DNA of 64,000 bases from Zhengitettix transpicula (GCA_037074705.1 CM073593.1:59933501-59997500), one strand, 5' to 3'. Numbered from the stretch's first letter, positions 1-11,560 are shown. Numbers and translations are program-made. Notes: generated by a model not told the origin, from the letters alone.

Positions 1-129
1 ATTAAAAGGAAACGTTTAATTTAATTGATTGAGTGGCTCTCGGAGCGGAAGAACGGCAACAGATGGGGTTTGTTTGGCGAAAGTGGAAATGCAAAAAACT
101 GTGAAAACAAGGAAAGATTCTGGAGCCCG

Positions 130-200
130 GATATAAATAAGAGGGCAGTTGGACAGTTAGCGAGCTCATTATCATTTCGTGTTGGAGAGGAGACGGACGT
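130..200 (+). promoter_or_regulatory. Core-promoter-like array (TATA, Inr, DPE)
   Basis: TATAAATA at 132-139, an initiator-like TCATTA with its A at 168, and GGACGT at 195-200. The last fits the downstream promoter element consensus RGWYVT and sits exactly at +28 to +33 from that A, the spacing required in Drosophila core promoters. The TATA box is slightly far upstream (about -36). The last initiator base departs from the TCAKTY consensus. Predicted from motif and spacing only. Confidence 0.35.
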
Positions 201-502
201 ATCAGCGGGGAGAGATCTTTGGTGCAGGTCCGCAGAGCGGACGCAGGGCCGAGAGTAATCAGCTGGAAATCAGTCGTCAACAGTTGGAAGTTTCATCGTG
301 GAGGTCTGTCTGAAAGCAGAGTTGTTTTATTTCGTCGTGAGGGTGACGTCGTCAAGAGGAGGTGGCTGTGATAGCAGAGTGTGAGCGCAGCCTGGTGCCT
401 TTTATGCCTATATGAAGTGAGTGTGTGGACCAGAGACCTTGTAAATTTATTTTCTGAATTCATAATTGTTAATTGTTAAAAAAGGGTAAAAAGACAGATT
501 TC

Positions 503-585
503 TTTTCATTCGTTTCAATCGTTTCATTTGTTTTACTCGTTTCAAACATTTCGTTTCTTTTCGTTTCAATCATTTCGTTTTTCAT
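503..585 (+). repeat. Pyrimidine-rich CGTTTCA-type array
   Basis: Loose reiteration of TTTCGTTT / CGTTTCAATC units, with about eight TTTC-containing units on the plus strand. It lies inside the LTR-like segment. Local slippage expansion is the simplest explanation. Confidence 0.5.
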
Positions 586-781
586 TTATTGTAACTGTAG
601 TTGTTTAATTGTAACATTTTGTTCCGTTTCCTTATCAACCCAGTAAAGACCGTGAGGGTACAGAGTCCAATTATTAAAATGTATTCTTGGTAAATAAAAT
701 TGTTTTGATTTATAAAATTTCATCAGATTTGTGTAATTGAAAATTGTGTTTTAATAAATGATAATTGTTTGTTTAAATTGG

Positions 782-908
782 TTTTTTTTTTTTTTTTTTA
801 GGGCAATAGGCTACATGAGGGTAATCCACTTAGGGCAACTCCCCTTTAATAGCATAGGAAGGGATTTGAAAGGGGGGATGCGGAAGGGTAGAGGAAGGTA
901 GCCAAGGG
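782..908 (-). mobile_element. R1 retroposon, 5'-truncated copy
   Basis: An 18-base T run (an A tail on the minus strand) is followed by the R1 3' end: GGGCAATAGGCTACATGAGG and on to GTAGCCAAGGG. Only about 110 bp of the 3' end is present, so this copy is 5'-truncated, as expected of incomplete target-primed reverse transcription. It belongs to the 3'-end subfamily reading CTCATGTAGCCTG on the element strand. Confidence 0.85.
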
Positions 909-909
909 T

Positions 910-2630
910 TGTTTTCTTTTATTTTTATATGAGGTATTACATAAAATGACTACCACAACGTGTGGCAAATTTCATTAATCAAAAATTTATTAGTGTTTAT
1001 TACAATATATATATACTATTATCTGAAGTATGTGGAAATTACATAAAATATATGTAATGCAACAGTACATGTAGTTAATGACAGCATGACTAATATTGAA
1101 AACGCAGGTTCTATTTTATCAAGAAACGGTATATACGTGATATTAAAGTGTTTTGTTGTAATCTCAGTCGTACAGTTCTTTCGACACTCTGGTTTCATTT
1201 CTTTACAATTGTTTTCTTAACTATAGTCATTCTTTTATACTTTATAATTCTCTGAAATTATTATTTCTTTTATTCTACCATCGCGTCGCAGATCAAAAAT
1301 ATTATTTTTCTATTGGTTACTAACGCTGATAAGTTAAATCACAACTTAAATGAAAAAGGCCACCTAAAAAGTCACCATTTAGTATATTGTATAAACAATA
1401 TAATTTAAATTAAATTTGAGAATTAATTATGAAACATATATTTTTTGAAAATTTGTTGACATAATATTTTCTACTTATAGTGTGAAAATAACCTTTTCAA
1501 GACTTTATTTTATTTTATTAAGCGTAAAGAGTTAATTTTAAAACGCGGTTGTGAAATTAGTCCGTTTGTGTTAGTTCATTAACCGCGCAATAAATTGACG
1601 TTTCTAATGTATAAGTTCTTATTGAGTAAAAGATTTTTGGATTGCTCTAAAGGAATGTTCTCTTTCTGAAACATTTTTATTCGTTTCCACAGCGCTACCT
1701 TTACAAGTACAGCGACAATGAATCAGAGAATTTATTCTACGCACTCTTTTTGACATTAACGCATGGCGTTGCCTTTCTACGTGTGCAAAAGGCTGGCAGG
1801 CTGCATCGTAAATCATTCGTTTGTATTTCCTCCCTCGTTATGGATTTGTATGGAGGACAGTTTTATATGCAACCAGTTTAAAGGATACTATAATCTGCAC
1901 GCAAATTTTACTCTTTTTCTTTCACGATATAAAATATTACCATTCTGCTAGTTATACGATATTTCGTTCCATAAATACAGATCGAATTTCATGTCAGTAA
2001 ATTCACGTATAAAAAAGTAATATTTATATTGACACAATAACTGAATTGTCAAACATATTAGAAACTTAATCCATGAGTTTAACATGCGTCAATACAGATT
2101 TTATACTAATTTTATCCTAAATCAGCAAAACGGACAGAAAAAAATTAGAAGCTGAGTTAAGTTATTTTATAAGTAGAATGTTTTCAAAAAATGTACTCAA
2201 CACTTTTAAATAAACTCAAAAATAATCCTTCCTCAGTCTTCTCTGATTAGGAATTTGAATATATAGCCTGATTGTTTCTTAACAACACTCAAATTCGCTG
2301 TAAATGATGAAACGAAAACGAAATGGCGGAACACCAACATGACAATTCCAGTATTGTGACATTATGTCACTGAAACAAATCATACAATGGCACTTAATTA
2401 GAAATAAATTTTGAAATATTATATATTAATAATACAGCATCTAAATTCAAACGCTCGGCCGAAACTTACGCTTTTGGTAGCAGATTCGGCCCTTACATTC
2501 AATAGTAGACACGTTTGGCCATTATAATGTAATATAATGCATACCGAAACCATCGATGAATGAGGATGAGATGACAGTATCGGATAAGTATAATTTTTTT
2601 TGTATTAAATAATGCAGTTTTTTATTTATT
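910..2630. other. AT-rich stretch, no gene seen
   Basis: Low-complexity, AT-rich DNA with dense stops in all frames. The longest ORFs (about 62-65 codons near 1619-1951) have no recognisable domain and overlap on opposite strands. Confidence 0.6.
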
Positions 2631-2668
2631 TACGACATTTTGGTAAAGTGTTTGTACCTTCATCAGGT
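2631..2668 (-). ncRNA. Hammerhead-like motif (degenerate)
   Basis: On the minus strand: CCTGATGAAGGTA, an 8-10 base loop, TACC, AAAATGTCG. The CTGATGA box and a 4-bp stem are present, but the GAAA box has decayed to AAAA. It resembles the minimal hammerhead motifs described in flanking repeats of Penelope-like elements. Probably inactive. Confidence 0.4.
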
Positions 2669-3047
2669 CTTTCCTGCGGAGAAATTGTACAAAATAATTC
2701 TCTATTAGCAAAAAGCCAATTAATTTATAAAGTGGTTGAGCAAAAAATATTATACTATTATTCCAATGGATCTAAGAGTAAAATACTTTACCCATTTCAG
2801 TTCTAATATAGGTCATAGGATCCACCCTCGATATCTGAGAACATACTAACTTGTTTATAAAATAGTTTTATGACTGTTGTGATTTCCTGAATACGCAGAA
2901 TAACTGTGACGAAGAATAAAATTAGACTTTATAAATTATGAATTGTAGAATTACTAATTTATATCTGTTACAAGTATAATTTATATTTTACCTTTATTTT
3001 TGCGAAGATTACAATCACCGCTTACCGTTATTTACTTACATACATAC

Positions 3048-3280
3048 ATTTAATTTATTTGCAAAATATTTTTTTATCTTTTATTATTCATCTTAGAAAA
3101 TAATGTGTGGCAATAAAGTCCATTGAAAGCAATTAGAATTAATATCACAAAGGAAACATAAATTAATTAGAAAATACAGATTAAATCTACAGGGTAAAAC
3201 TGTATCATAACATTTAATGAAAACCACATTTAATTAATTTACAAAACATTTCTCGATCTTTAATTATTCATCTTAGAAAA
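3048..3280. repeat. Two direct 53-bp repeats, 180 bp apart
   Basis: 3048-3100 and 3228-3280 share ATTTAATT.ATTT.CAAAA.ATTT through ATTATTCATCTTAGAAAA, offset by exactly 180 bp, with scattered mismatches. The intervening DNA does not obviously align, so either an old tandem duplication or two fragments of one dispersed repeat. Confidence 0.6.
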
Positions 3281-3649
3281 GTTTATATTCACACCTTAAG
3301 GGAATTGACGGTTTACTCTTCAAATAATAGTGAAAATCAAAACAGTCTAATTTATCGCTTTATCAAAACATACCTAAAAAATATCTTTGACTGTACGCTT
3401 TTTAATTGTAAACACTGTGAAACATTTTAAGAACAATATAATAGGAATTGTTGAAAGATTCCCGAATAATACTTAGTGTTTGTGATCTGGAGTCTGTATC
3501 GGGTTTTATTATGCATAAGTATTTAATTTTACTTTTTGTCACCAATTCTTGGATAATTGAACACTAATGTGTTATGCGTCTCGTTTCAGAAACTTTTCTA
3601 CAAAAATATATATTAGTATCGAAAGTATAGTTTTAACATTCATTAAACT

Positions 3650-3930
3650 CGTTCAAGTGTTGTAGGGAAGGAATACTACAAAAAAAAGTGCATTTGAACA
3701 TAAAACGCGACAATGGTCACGCTGGCTTCCCTCGTTGTTATTCCATCGCCAGCCTGTAATTGCCCTGCTGGGGGACACTGCGGCACATGCGACGTAATGG
3801 CCTGGGCCTAATAAAAACAGGAATGACCCTGCACCTTCATGCAACATGCAGGGCGCGGTGTCGCCTCATATCCTCGCAGAACGTCCACGCCAGTCGTGGA
3901 CTCAGGTAAATGCTAACCCAGATCTTGCAA
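3650..3930. other. GC-richer island, candidate non-coding element
   Basis: About 250 bp of complex, GC-richer sequence in an AT-rich background. The 64-codon ORF on the minus strand is not convincing and no domain is recognisable. The following stretch to about 4860 is AT-rich, with a short purine-rich patch near 4490-4530. Confidence 0.3.
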
Positions 3931-4867
3931 TAAGTTGCGAAAACCTAGGCTCGTTATCACAAGGATGGCTCGAAACAAAATCAGTGTCGTAATGGTTAAC
4001 AATATTTTTTTTTTGTACCTGAAGAAAGGTACAAGGCTTCGAGACACGTTGTGTGTTATTTATATCACCACTTCTTTTGTCTGTATTTGTCTATCTTAGT
4101 ATTATTTTTCAATACAGACGTAAAGTTTTCATTTTAGTATTCCATCCATCTTGTAGGCTTTAAATGCTATTACAATATAAGCCTTCATATATGTGGTGAC
4201 ATTAAATTACATCAGTAATTTTATGATTAAAACATGCTGTTGACCGTTCCACTGTCACACAATTTATAAACATACTTTGTTTCTGCATGAATCTCACTCT
4301 CACAGTCTCACAGTGTTTATAACTATACATGGATGTCAGTTCATATTTAAATGTACCCGTCGTTTTGTTCTTTTGCCAACATTAGAATAGCTGCTAGCAA
4401 ATTACTGATTTACAAATAATTTATTCGTTTAAGTTCCAGAGCGGTATAGAACTTGAGTATAAATCACGAGAAATAGCAAATCGTACGAGGTGCGCATTAG
4501 GAGAAGGGAGAAGATGGAGGGGAGTATTGTTACAGAGGAACTCGGCCTTGAAGTCACACTAGTCAGCGACAATTACTTTTTACCACATTATTTACTTATC
4601 AACTCTTAACATGATGTTAAGACTTACAATCCTCAAATTAAAACAATATATTTCCTTGCGTCAATTTTTACAGAAACGTTTTTACAGTACCAAGTTACCG
4701 TGGAAAAAATTAGCTCCAACATACCTCCACTAAAGCTCCAGGTCAGTGGACGATTGCGCATTATATTTTGAGACCACTATTTCTCTCAGTTATACGAAAT
4801 GCTCTTGCATATGATACATATGTCATTGAAATATATGTATTTAGTAAGCTACAGTCGGGAAAACAGA

Positions 4868-5356
4868 GAGCTCTGGCGGAGGCTACCTTTGGGGATGCCT
4901 TCACATCTCTCTGGTTTTTTGAACTAAGGTTCCCATATACCGAGGCACCTTGGCCTGTTTTGTGAGGTATATGTTCCGGGGTCGCAAACCTTAGTCATAC
5001 GGTAAGAGTTGTCCGGTATTCCTATTGGAATAGTCGGCCAGCTGCCGCCTAAATTGGTCAAGGCACGGCGAAAGGAAAGATGCGACCCCACAGCTAACCC
5101 CTCTCCCGCCATCAGAAGGGCGTGGGACAAGTACCAAATGCCCGACCTACCTGATGCAGGTTTTTCCTGGGTTTTCCCTGAATTACTTTTAGGCGAATTG
5201 CCGGGTAGGATCTTTAAACTATAGCCCGGGGGCCCTAGTTAATCCTTGGCTACCTTCCTCTACCCTTCCGCATCCCCCCTTTCAAATCCCTTTCCTATGC
5301 TATAAGAGGGGAGTTGCCACTATGTGGATTACCCTATACATTGCCTGTCTACACCT
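4868..5356 (+). mobile_element. R1 retroposon, near full-length copy
   Basis: Starts at GCTCTGGCGGAGGCTACC and runs through GGTTCCC, GTTCCGGGGTCGC, TCGGCCAGCTGCC, AGCCCGGGGGCCC and GGAGTTGCCACTATGTGG to CCTGTCTACACC. It carries the 3'-end variant ending CCCTATACATTGCCTGTCTACACC, shared with the copies at 27319 and 28713. No long oligo(A) tail remains. A 71-codon ORF (5009-5224, starting MSGIPIGIVGQLPPK) and an antisense ORF are both open; see rejected items. Confidence 0.9.
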
Positions 5357-5357
5357 C

Positions 5358-6030
5358 AAAGTCGAGAAAAATTTCCCAGTGGACGATTCAGTAATTAAAC
5401 CTGGTTTAAATTTAATTTAAAACTGCACTGATCTTCAAGTTGAGTATATAAATTTAAATATCATGTTTTAGTATTAATTTGATTCGTTAAGGTAAACACG
5501 TCACTTCCTACTCTTGAAGAGTACTTTCTCCAAATACTCCTGAAAGTTAATTATTCCAGTTGTTGATCACCCTATTTATAAATTTAAATTTTTTCCAGGA
5601 CTTGTTTTTTTTTGTTTTCCTCATTTTATTTTGAATTTATTGTCTCATCTACCAATATAATTAGGCTTTCGAATGATAGAGCTAATTTAAAGCCATGTAT
5701 TTTGCCCCGCATGAGCTTTGAATACCATATGCAGGTTGCTCTCTCGGTAATAACTCACAACCTAAATATTCCAGTTTTTCGTTCTCGTGATCTGGCCTTT
5801 CTTTTACAAATTGAGCTTCCATTTTCTAAACTTTCTCAGATGATTCTATTGGAATTTAACAACATAGACAATATCATTATGAGCGTCAAAATGACTAATA
5901 AACTTAGGATACTAATTTTATATTACGTAATTGTAATGAAACATTTGAATTCGAAACCGATGGGTAAAGGTGATTCGATATATTTTAATTCGAACCTGAT
6001 GGAAGACAACGCGCAGCCGAGGCTCAAGAA
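5358..6030. other. AT-rich stretch with an unsupported 144-codon ORF
   Basis: AT-rich DNA. The plus-strand ORF at 5612-6046 (144 codons) lacks any recognisable domain, signal peptide or membrane pattern and has the composition of translated AT-rich DNA. I do not call it a gene. Confidence 0.5.
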
Positions 6031-6310
6031 ATTTACATGCGAGTAATCTGCGAGATCATTTCCGATTCTCGAAAATTGAACCCCTTTTTGCCGGCGATTC
6101 TTCTGGCAGGCAGCTGAGAGAGTAGAATGGCTGCTGAATAATAGACGATCCGCGGCCCCAATTAGAAGGAACAGCTCCCGGCCACACTGGGACGTGGCTG
6201 CAAGCCAGTGGTCACTGCCTCTCATTAAGGAGGAACACAATCTCTTTCCCGTCATTTTCGAATGGATTTATTCAAATCGCGTTGCTCTGTTACAAGCGGA
6301 GTCGTACACG
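6031..6310. other. GC-richer island, candidate non-coding element
   Basis: Complex sequence with higher GC than its flanks (GCCGGCGATTC, CCCGGCCACACTGGGACG), no repeat family recognised. A 110-codon minus ORF (5923-6255) spans it without a recognisable domain. The segment to 7425 is AT-rich, with a short (GT)10 run at 7141-7160. Confidence 0.3.
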
Positions 6311-7425
6311 TCATCCTCTCTTCATTTAGTTATAGACATTTGATTTTATCCTCTTCATTAATTGTTAATGTATTAGTTGAGATGGAAGGCAAATAAATGG
6401 GATGTAATGCGTACTGAATATTATTATTACTTGTAGCAGGGTTCCCGTCTTCTTAGTGTTGGGCATAGATTTTAAGACAAAGCATACTCTTCATATAATT
6501 CAGCCTATATTTCTTTTTGATCTAATAATTTTTCTTTACTATTATTGTACGGCAATCTTCTCGCATACTCTGAACAAAAATTATGTTTAGCTAATACTAT
6601 ATGACCCTTAAAATAAAATAAAATTAGCCAAATTTAATTTTAATTTTAAACTTTTAAAACTAACTTCAAAGTTATTTACCTCTTTAGAGAGAAACCTTTC
6701 AACCGATGTTCTCTAGAGCTTTATAAATTCCCACCCAAGCAATTAAAAAAACATGTTATGAAAGTTTGACTTCAACCACCTCAAGACTGAATGGCAGTTT
6801 GATATTACATAAGACCTTCTCATGGATCTACAATAAGTTTAATCGAAATAGGGTCTATAACTTTAATTTTTCTTTTGGAATGTGCTGAATATATCAACAA
6901 ATGAAGCAGGATGATAAAAAATTTAACACAAATTATATAAATGCTCTGTATAATACAAAAAAAATTTTTGTTCAGAAAGATGTTTATAGCTCCGCTCGTG
7001 TCTAGTCCCGATTTATCCGTTGCTAAGGTAATTAAAGATATAACGTTGACTCCTTTATAATCTCTGCCTGTGACGCGCTAAAACGTAACTTTGTACTGCC
7101 GTCCAAATTCCGTTGAGTAATGTCGCCTCAGATCGACCTTTTGTGTGTGTGTGTGTGTGTTAAGCGATAAAAATCAGTGTGGCAGACAAACAAACATTTA
7201 GTTGACTTCGGTTTTGGATTCCTTGACGTGTATGAAGCGTTATGATGTTCTAAAATCACTATTATTACTGTCATACATACAAAAGTATATTTTATTTAAA
7301 TGGATCGTTCGCATTTTAATGTAAAAATATATGAAACCATGTATAATAGTCAAAAGTAAGGTAATTGTAACGCGTCCCTACGTGTTTTTATTTTAGTTAT
7401 TTTATTATGATAATATAAGTTATAA

Positions 7426-8206
7426 TCTTCTATATATATAAAAATGAATTGCTGTTCGTTAGTCTCACTAAAACTCAAGAACGGCTGAACGGATTTATCT
7501 TATCTTAGTCTTTAAATGTTCGTGGAGGTCTAGGGAAGGTTTAAAAGGCGAGAAAAAATCGAATAATTTCCGGGAAAACCCTAAAAACAGCCCTTTTCTA
7601 TTTCCCATACAATCGTTTTCTAAATAAAATACAAATCTACACCAGTCGAGCAATATTCACCAAATTTCGTACACGTGTTCTTTGCGACCAGGAAACAAAC
7701 ACTGTTGGGGTGAGACGCGTCTTCCACCCCCAGAAGCGGGGGTGGAAATATTTAAACATACTAAAACAGCCGATATTTGAGTCGGATAAATATTTTTATG
7801 GGTCAAAGATATTGATAGTGTTTCTACCAATGTTATCTGAATACAATTTTCATCCCCTACGCCCTGTGAAAAGGACACCCTTCCGGTTTGGGGTGGAGAT
7901 GCTTTACAGTAAAATAACGCGAATACAACCGAGATTGGAGTCAAATCAAAGGTTATGGAAGTCACTGTGTTTAGTTACGACATTCAAATTGGCATTTACC
8001 CCTCAGATGCAGAGGTAGCGGGGTGCAAATTTTGGAACATGCAAACACGGCAGATATTTGCGTTGAAGAAATATTTTTCAGAGTTAATTATAATGATTAG
8101 GGTTCGAGTAGCGTTACATAAAAATTGCGCAAAAGCAGCCGAAATTGGAGTCATATCGGGGGTTATAGATAAATGACATCTCGGGCAACGCCGGGCACCC
8201 AGCTAG
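7426..8206 (+). mobile_element. Non-autonomous Helitron (HelA), complete
   Basis: 781 bp with canonical Helitron termini: starts TCTTCTATATATATAAAAAT and ends GGGCAACGCCGGGCACCCAG followed by CTAG (8203-8206). The flanking bases are A (7425) and T (8207), the A|T insertion site typical of rolling-circle Helitrons, with no target-site duplication. The start (AATTGCTGTTCGTTAGTCTC, AACGGCTGAACGG) matches the style of Helitron ends found in many insects. No Rep or helicase ORF is encoded; ORFs of 102 and 73 codons inside it are incidental. Confidence 0.85.
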
Positions 8207-8535
8207 TATAAAATAATAATGTAACCTAAATCAAAGTTGTATATCTTTGAACTTGTCAAAGATGGTGGTTGAGCGGGAAAGTATAGGAGATAGTATGTTT
8301 GGCTGGATTGACGGAGCGTACTGTTGGTGTTGCTGTGGATATAAATGAATAAGTAATTGAAAAATCCTTGCTGAATCATGGAGAAGTTTATTTGAATTAG
8401 TTCGAAGAGATGCATGTGGACCAGTAATAAAAATTATTAACCATTTTGGAGTGGAACTCAGAAGCGGCGGGGCGATAGGTTTGAATTGTATGCATTTTTG
8501 CACAGTAGTGTCGACCAATTTAATCCCTGTGTGAG
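8207..8535. other. Spacer between Helitron and (GA)n tract
   Basis: No gene recognised. Minus ORFs of 70 and 95 codons overlap here without domain features. Confidence 0.5.
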
Positions 8536-8590
8536 AGAGAGAGACAGAGAGAGAGAGAGAGACAGAGAGAGAGGGAGGGAGACAGGGAGA

Positions 8591-8658
<68 letters not shown>
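8536..8658 (+). repeat. (GA)n microsatellite
   Basis: About 120 bp of nearly pure GA dinucleotide with a few C and GGGA interruptions in the left half. It creates an artefactual Arg-Glu repeat ORF. Confidence 0.97.
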
Positions 8659-8661
<3 letters not shown>

Positions 8662-9788
8662 TAAAAGTTTTATAGTCTACAAATTAATTTTCATTGGAGG
8701 ATGAATTAGTTTTATTCTATCATTATGTATACCAACGTCCATTGAATTCGTACAACGTTCAAAGAATGTCAACCAATTTTTATTCAGGTGCACTCAGCTG
8801 GGGAAATATATTTAGATTACACTGTATAAAAATTGAAATCTATTTATAACTTATCTTCTGAAGTTCAAGTAAATCCACTATCGTGAGGCACCGCGGACTA
8901 CGGTTAGGATTTACACGCCTTTACCCAGTAATAAAACATATTCACGTTACAATAAAGAAGAGAATAAACTGAATGCATAAGGCTTACTGTGAGACAATAA
9001 CTAACAATTAAAACTTAGAGCTATACTTGGAAACCTAGGATCATATTCGAGTATTAGATTTGAAATTGAAGGTTTAATGTTCTACTACCTTCTCGTAGCC
9101 ACTTCCCTCCACGAGCTTACTAGGGACAAAATCAAATTTAATTTCCTGCTTTAGGAAGATGAGCTTAGATGTGCTTAAAACAATAATTAAACTGTAATTA
9201 CACCATCGCTTTTATAGTGAAACGAGTCTTCTTCGTAATAAAATGACTGAAAATCCAAATTTAATAATATATTCTAAGTTTTTCTTTGTTAGCAAAAGAT
9301 GCCAATCCGCGTCGAAACGTCCGGCACTTTAAATTTAAATTTTCTTAGTAATTGTTTCCCTATTTAAAGTTGGCCTGCATGAATGTTGTATTTAGTATTA
9401 TTATTTATTAACTGACGATAATTTATGTTATATGTAACCTTTATTTAAACTTTGATGGTTTATTGGTTATTTATTTATTTTAAAAAAGGAATTACTTCCT
9501 AAATTCCGTTATTAAATCATACCTTACAAATATATAACAGTCAAAAGTAATGCCAGATGTAGTAATAAAGCGGATTATTACATTTAAATTGCAATTGAAA
9601 ATTATAATTAATTACGCATCACTTAAAACCATTTTAAAATAAATCCTTCAATTCCGGAAAAATCCTGACAAAAGTAATATTTAATTAACCCGGATTGAGA
9701 GGTTAAAATAAAAAATTGAAGACGTATTATATTTAAATTTAAAACATAAAATTATGTAATTATACAATAAAAAAACTCATTGTGCCTG
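8659..9788. other. AT-rich stretch
   Basis: No gene or repeat family recognised except the hammerhead-like motif near 9295-9322. Confidence 0.5.
9295..9322 (+). ncRNA. Hammerhead-like motif (partial)
   Basis: Plus strand GATGC, CAATCC loop, GCGTC, GAAACGTCC: a 5-bp stem directly before GAAACGTC. The upstream CTGANGA box has decayed to AAAAGA or similar. Low confidence on its own; it gains weight from the other copies. Confidence 0.3.
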
Positions 9789-9799
9789 GTTCTCTCTCA

Positions 9800-9830
<31 letters not shown>

Positions 9831-9845
9831 CCCCCTCTCTCCCTC
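9789..9845 (+). repeat. (TC)n microsatellite
   Basis: TC dinucleotide run with CCCTC interruptions, followed by a short ACAC run. About 1.1 kb downstream of the (GA)n tract and its complement in sequence. Confidence 0.95.
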
Positions 9846-10150
9846 TAACACACACACACTACATACGCAAACAAATATCTACCTCTATATGCTTCAGAAG
9901 TAAGCGTTGCGTTCATTTAACGAAATTCTGCAGGTTTCCTGTCTCACACAACTGTTTTCCAACTATTACTCTTCCCTGGGCAACTAATTAATTAATTAAG
10001 TATAATACGTTTGATTAAACAATGCTATAAAAATTAAGTAAAAGTGTCGAAATCATTAATAAGTCAAACTGATACATTTATCTGACATTAGTTGATTTAA
10101 TATATAAATGAAATTGACCAATGAGTGAGAAACAATTCCATATAAGATCT

Positions 10151-10190
10151 CACGGAGTTTCGTTCCTGTTTTAGAACGTCTTCAGGCGTA
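10151..10190 (-). ncRNA. Hammerhead-like motif
   Basis: Minus strand: CCTGAAGAC, GTTC, a loop of about 8 bases, GAAC, GAAACTCCG. CTGANGA is intact (N = A), stem II is 4-5 bp and GAAAC is intact. The sequence after GAAAC departs from the ACGTYG seen in other copies. Confidence 0.45.
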
Positions 10191-10554
10191 CAAGTATAAT
10201 TCCGGTTAAATTATGGCGTGAATTGCACATGAAATTATAAATATCATTACAAATATTATTATTTATTGGACGAGCATAATATTACAAAAATAAGGTTTTT
10301 AACTTATACTTGAACAATTCATTTATACAAACTTTGTTACCGTATACTTGTTCAACCTATAAAGTTCCAAAACTGGATCAAAATATTCTGTAATTTTGTA
10401 CTAAATTGTTTCAGACGTATTAGCCGTATTACTTTGTTTCTTTGAGAAGGTGATACTTGTACGAAATAAGAGTTCTAGACGCAAAATGCGAAAGTAGCCG
10501 TCAATTTCATACGAAATTAAATTTCTTAAACGTATTTCGGAGCACAACTTCCCA

Positions 10555-10830
10555 AACGGCATTCAATTAAATTTCAGTACTTCTCATCACGCCAAGGTTT
10601 CCTTACCGTAGTCCTTAACAATGTCCAACTTTTCTAATTTCTGGGGAAAAAAAATCTACTGCGGACAAGTTAGGACCGTCGCCGCTTTGTCTGACTTTTA
10701 TGGCTCTGTTTTGATTCTCGGCCGTCTTTGTTTTAGATAGCCCGCAACTTATATTCCAGGGTATAAAGAATTGTTTAAGACACGACAGAGACTTTGAATG
10801 CTGCAAATACGAAACGTTTGCCACTCACAG
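10555..10830. other. GC-richer island, candidate non-coding element
   Basis: Complex patch (GACCGTCGCCGCTTTGTCTG, CTCGGCCGTCTTTG) without repeat features. A 69-codon minus ORF is not convincing. The DNA to about 11200 is AT-rich. Confidence 0.25.
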
Positions 10831-11205
10831 ACACATAGAGAGAAAAGAATTCCTTCTTATTCAAAAGACTGGGATCATGGTTCGAACATATTTAAAACTG
10901 GTGGATCAATTAAGGTATTTGAAGACGGCAGATAAAAGCTATTTTTCACTAAAATATTGCGATGTGAACTGTTTTACTGTGCGTGTATTAAAGTTAGCAG
11001 TAACCATATTTACTTAGTAATAATATATAAATTTAAACTCAACAAAACTTATACCTTCCATGAGAGACGATATTTACTAGTCTTATAATTGATGAATCCG
11101 CCATGAAAAATAATAATATCAAAGAACAGAAGAAGTGATTTCAATCAATCATAGCTCAGTAATAAATTCTATGAAACTAAATGAATGGATTAGGTTACAA
11201 AAAGC

Positions 11206-11280
11206 TTGCCAAGGCCTGGTATCGATCCAAGAACTTCGGTTAAGTACGCGGGAGTCCTAATCAGACAACTATCTTTTAGA
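11206..11280 (-). mobile_element. tRNA-like SINE fragment, degenerate
   Basis: Minus strand shows an A-box-like TAGTTGTCTGATTAGGACTC and, about 35 bases on, a B-box-like TTGGATCGATACCAGGCC (canonical GGTTCGANNCC with mismatches). The order and spacing fit a tRNA-derived polymerase III promoter. Too decayed for a functional tRNA. Confidence 0.45.
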
Positions 11281-11479
11281 GATGAGCTTCTTAATTCAAG
11301 AATTGGACCTAGGATCAATTTACATACGATATTCCATTCTTTATTTATGTCCTAGAATTCGGCTGTGATTATTTATTTGTTAACTTTTTCACACAAATAC
11401 ATATTTTTGGGATTCAGTAAACTGTAGGTGATTGTGTGTTCAGGTATTTATAACCGATAATGAAAGCTCGCATGTGACT

Positions 11480-11560
11480 GGGAGTCGACTGAGATAACTT
11501 AGTGGTTAGAGAGGAGGTCCTGGGTTCAAATCCTGGTTCATTCGAGATTTTTCTAACCTA
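11480..11560 (+). mobile_element. tRNA-like SINE fragment
   Basis: A box ATAACTTAGTGGTTAGAG (11494-11511) and near-perfect B box GGTTCAAATCC (11523-11533), only about 12 bases apart. A functional tRNA needs more, so this is a deleted tRNA-derived SINE head, not a tRNA gene. Downstream it runs into AT-rich DNA without a clear tail. Confidence 0.5.

Larger units (their letters stand above)
1..760 (+). mobile_element. LTR-like segment, cut by the window start
   Basis: A GC-richer segment (about 30-420), then a pyrimidine-rich stretch and an AT-rich tail. It reads like a retroviral-type LTR: a TATA-like box (TATAAATA, 132-139), an arthropod initiator-like TCATT with A at 168, a downstream element-like GGACGT at 195-200, and a polyadenylation-type AATAAA at 693-698. 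The part around 632-710 (TTATCAACCCAGTAAAGACC, then a gap, then AATAAA) aligns by eye with 33973-34040, which suggests two diverged members of one family. The true boundaries are not visible: the left end is off-window and no TG/CA end or target duplication was found. Short ORFs here (25-258 and its antisense) resemble nothing known. Alternative: the promoter and 5' untranslated exon of a host gene. Confidence 0.4.

Noticed and set aside
5612..6046. 144-codon plus-strand ORF
   Set aside because: No recognisable domain, AT-driven residue content, overlapped by an antisense ORF.
7657..8176. ORFs of 102, 102 and 73 codons
   Set aside because: They lie within non-autonomous Helitron sequence and show no Rep or helicase motif.
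8486..8704. 72-codon ORF rich in Arg-Glu
   Set aside because: It is a translation of the (GA)n microsatellite.
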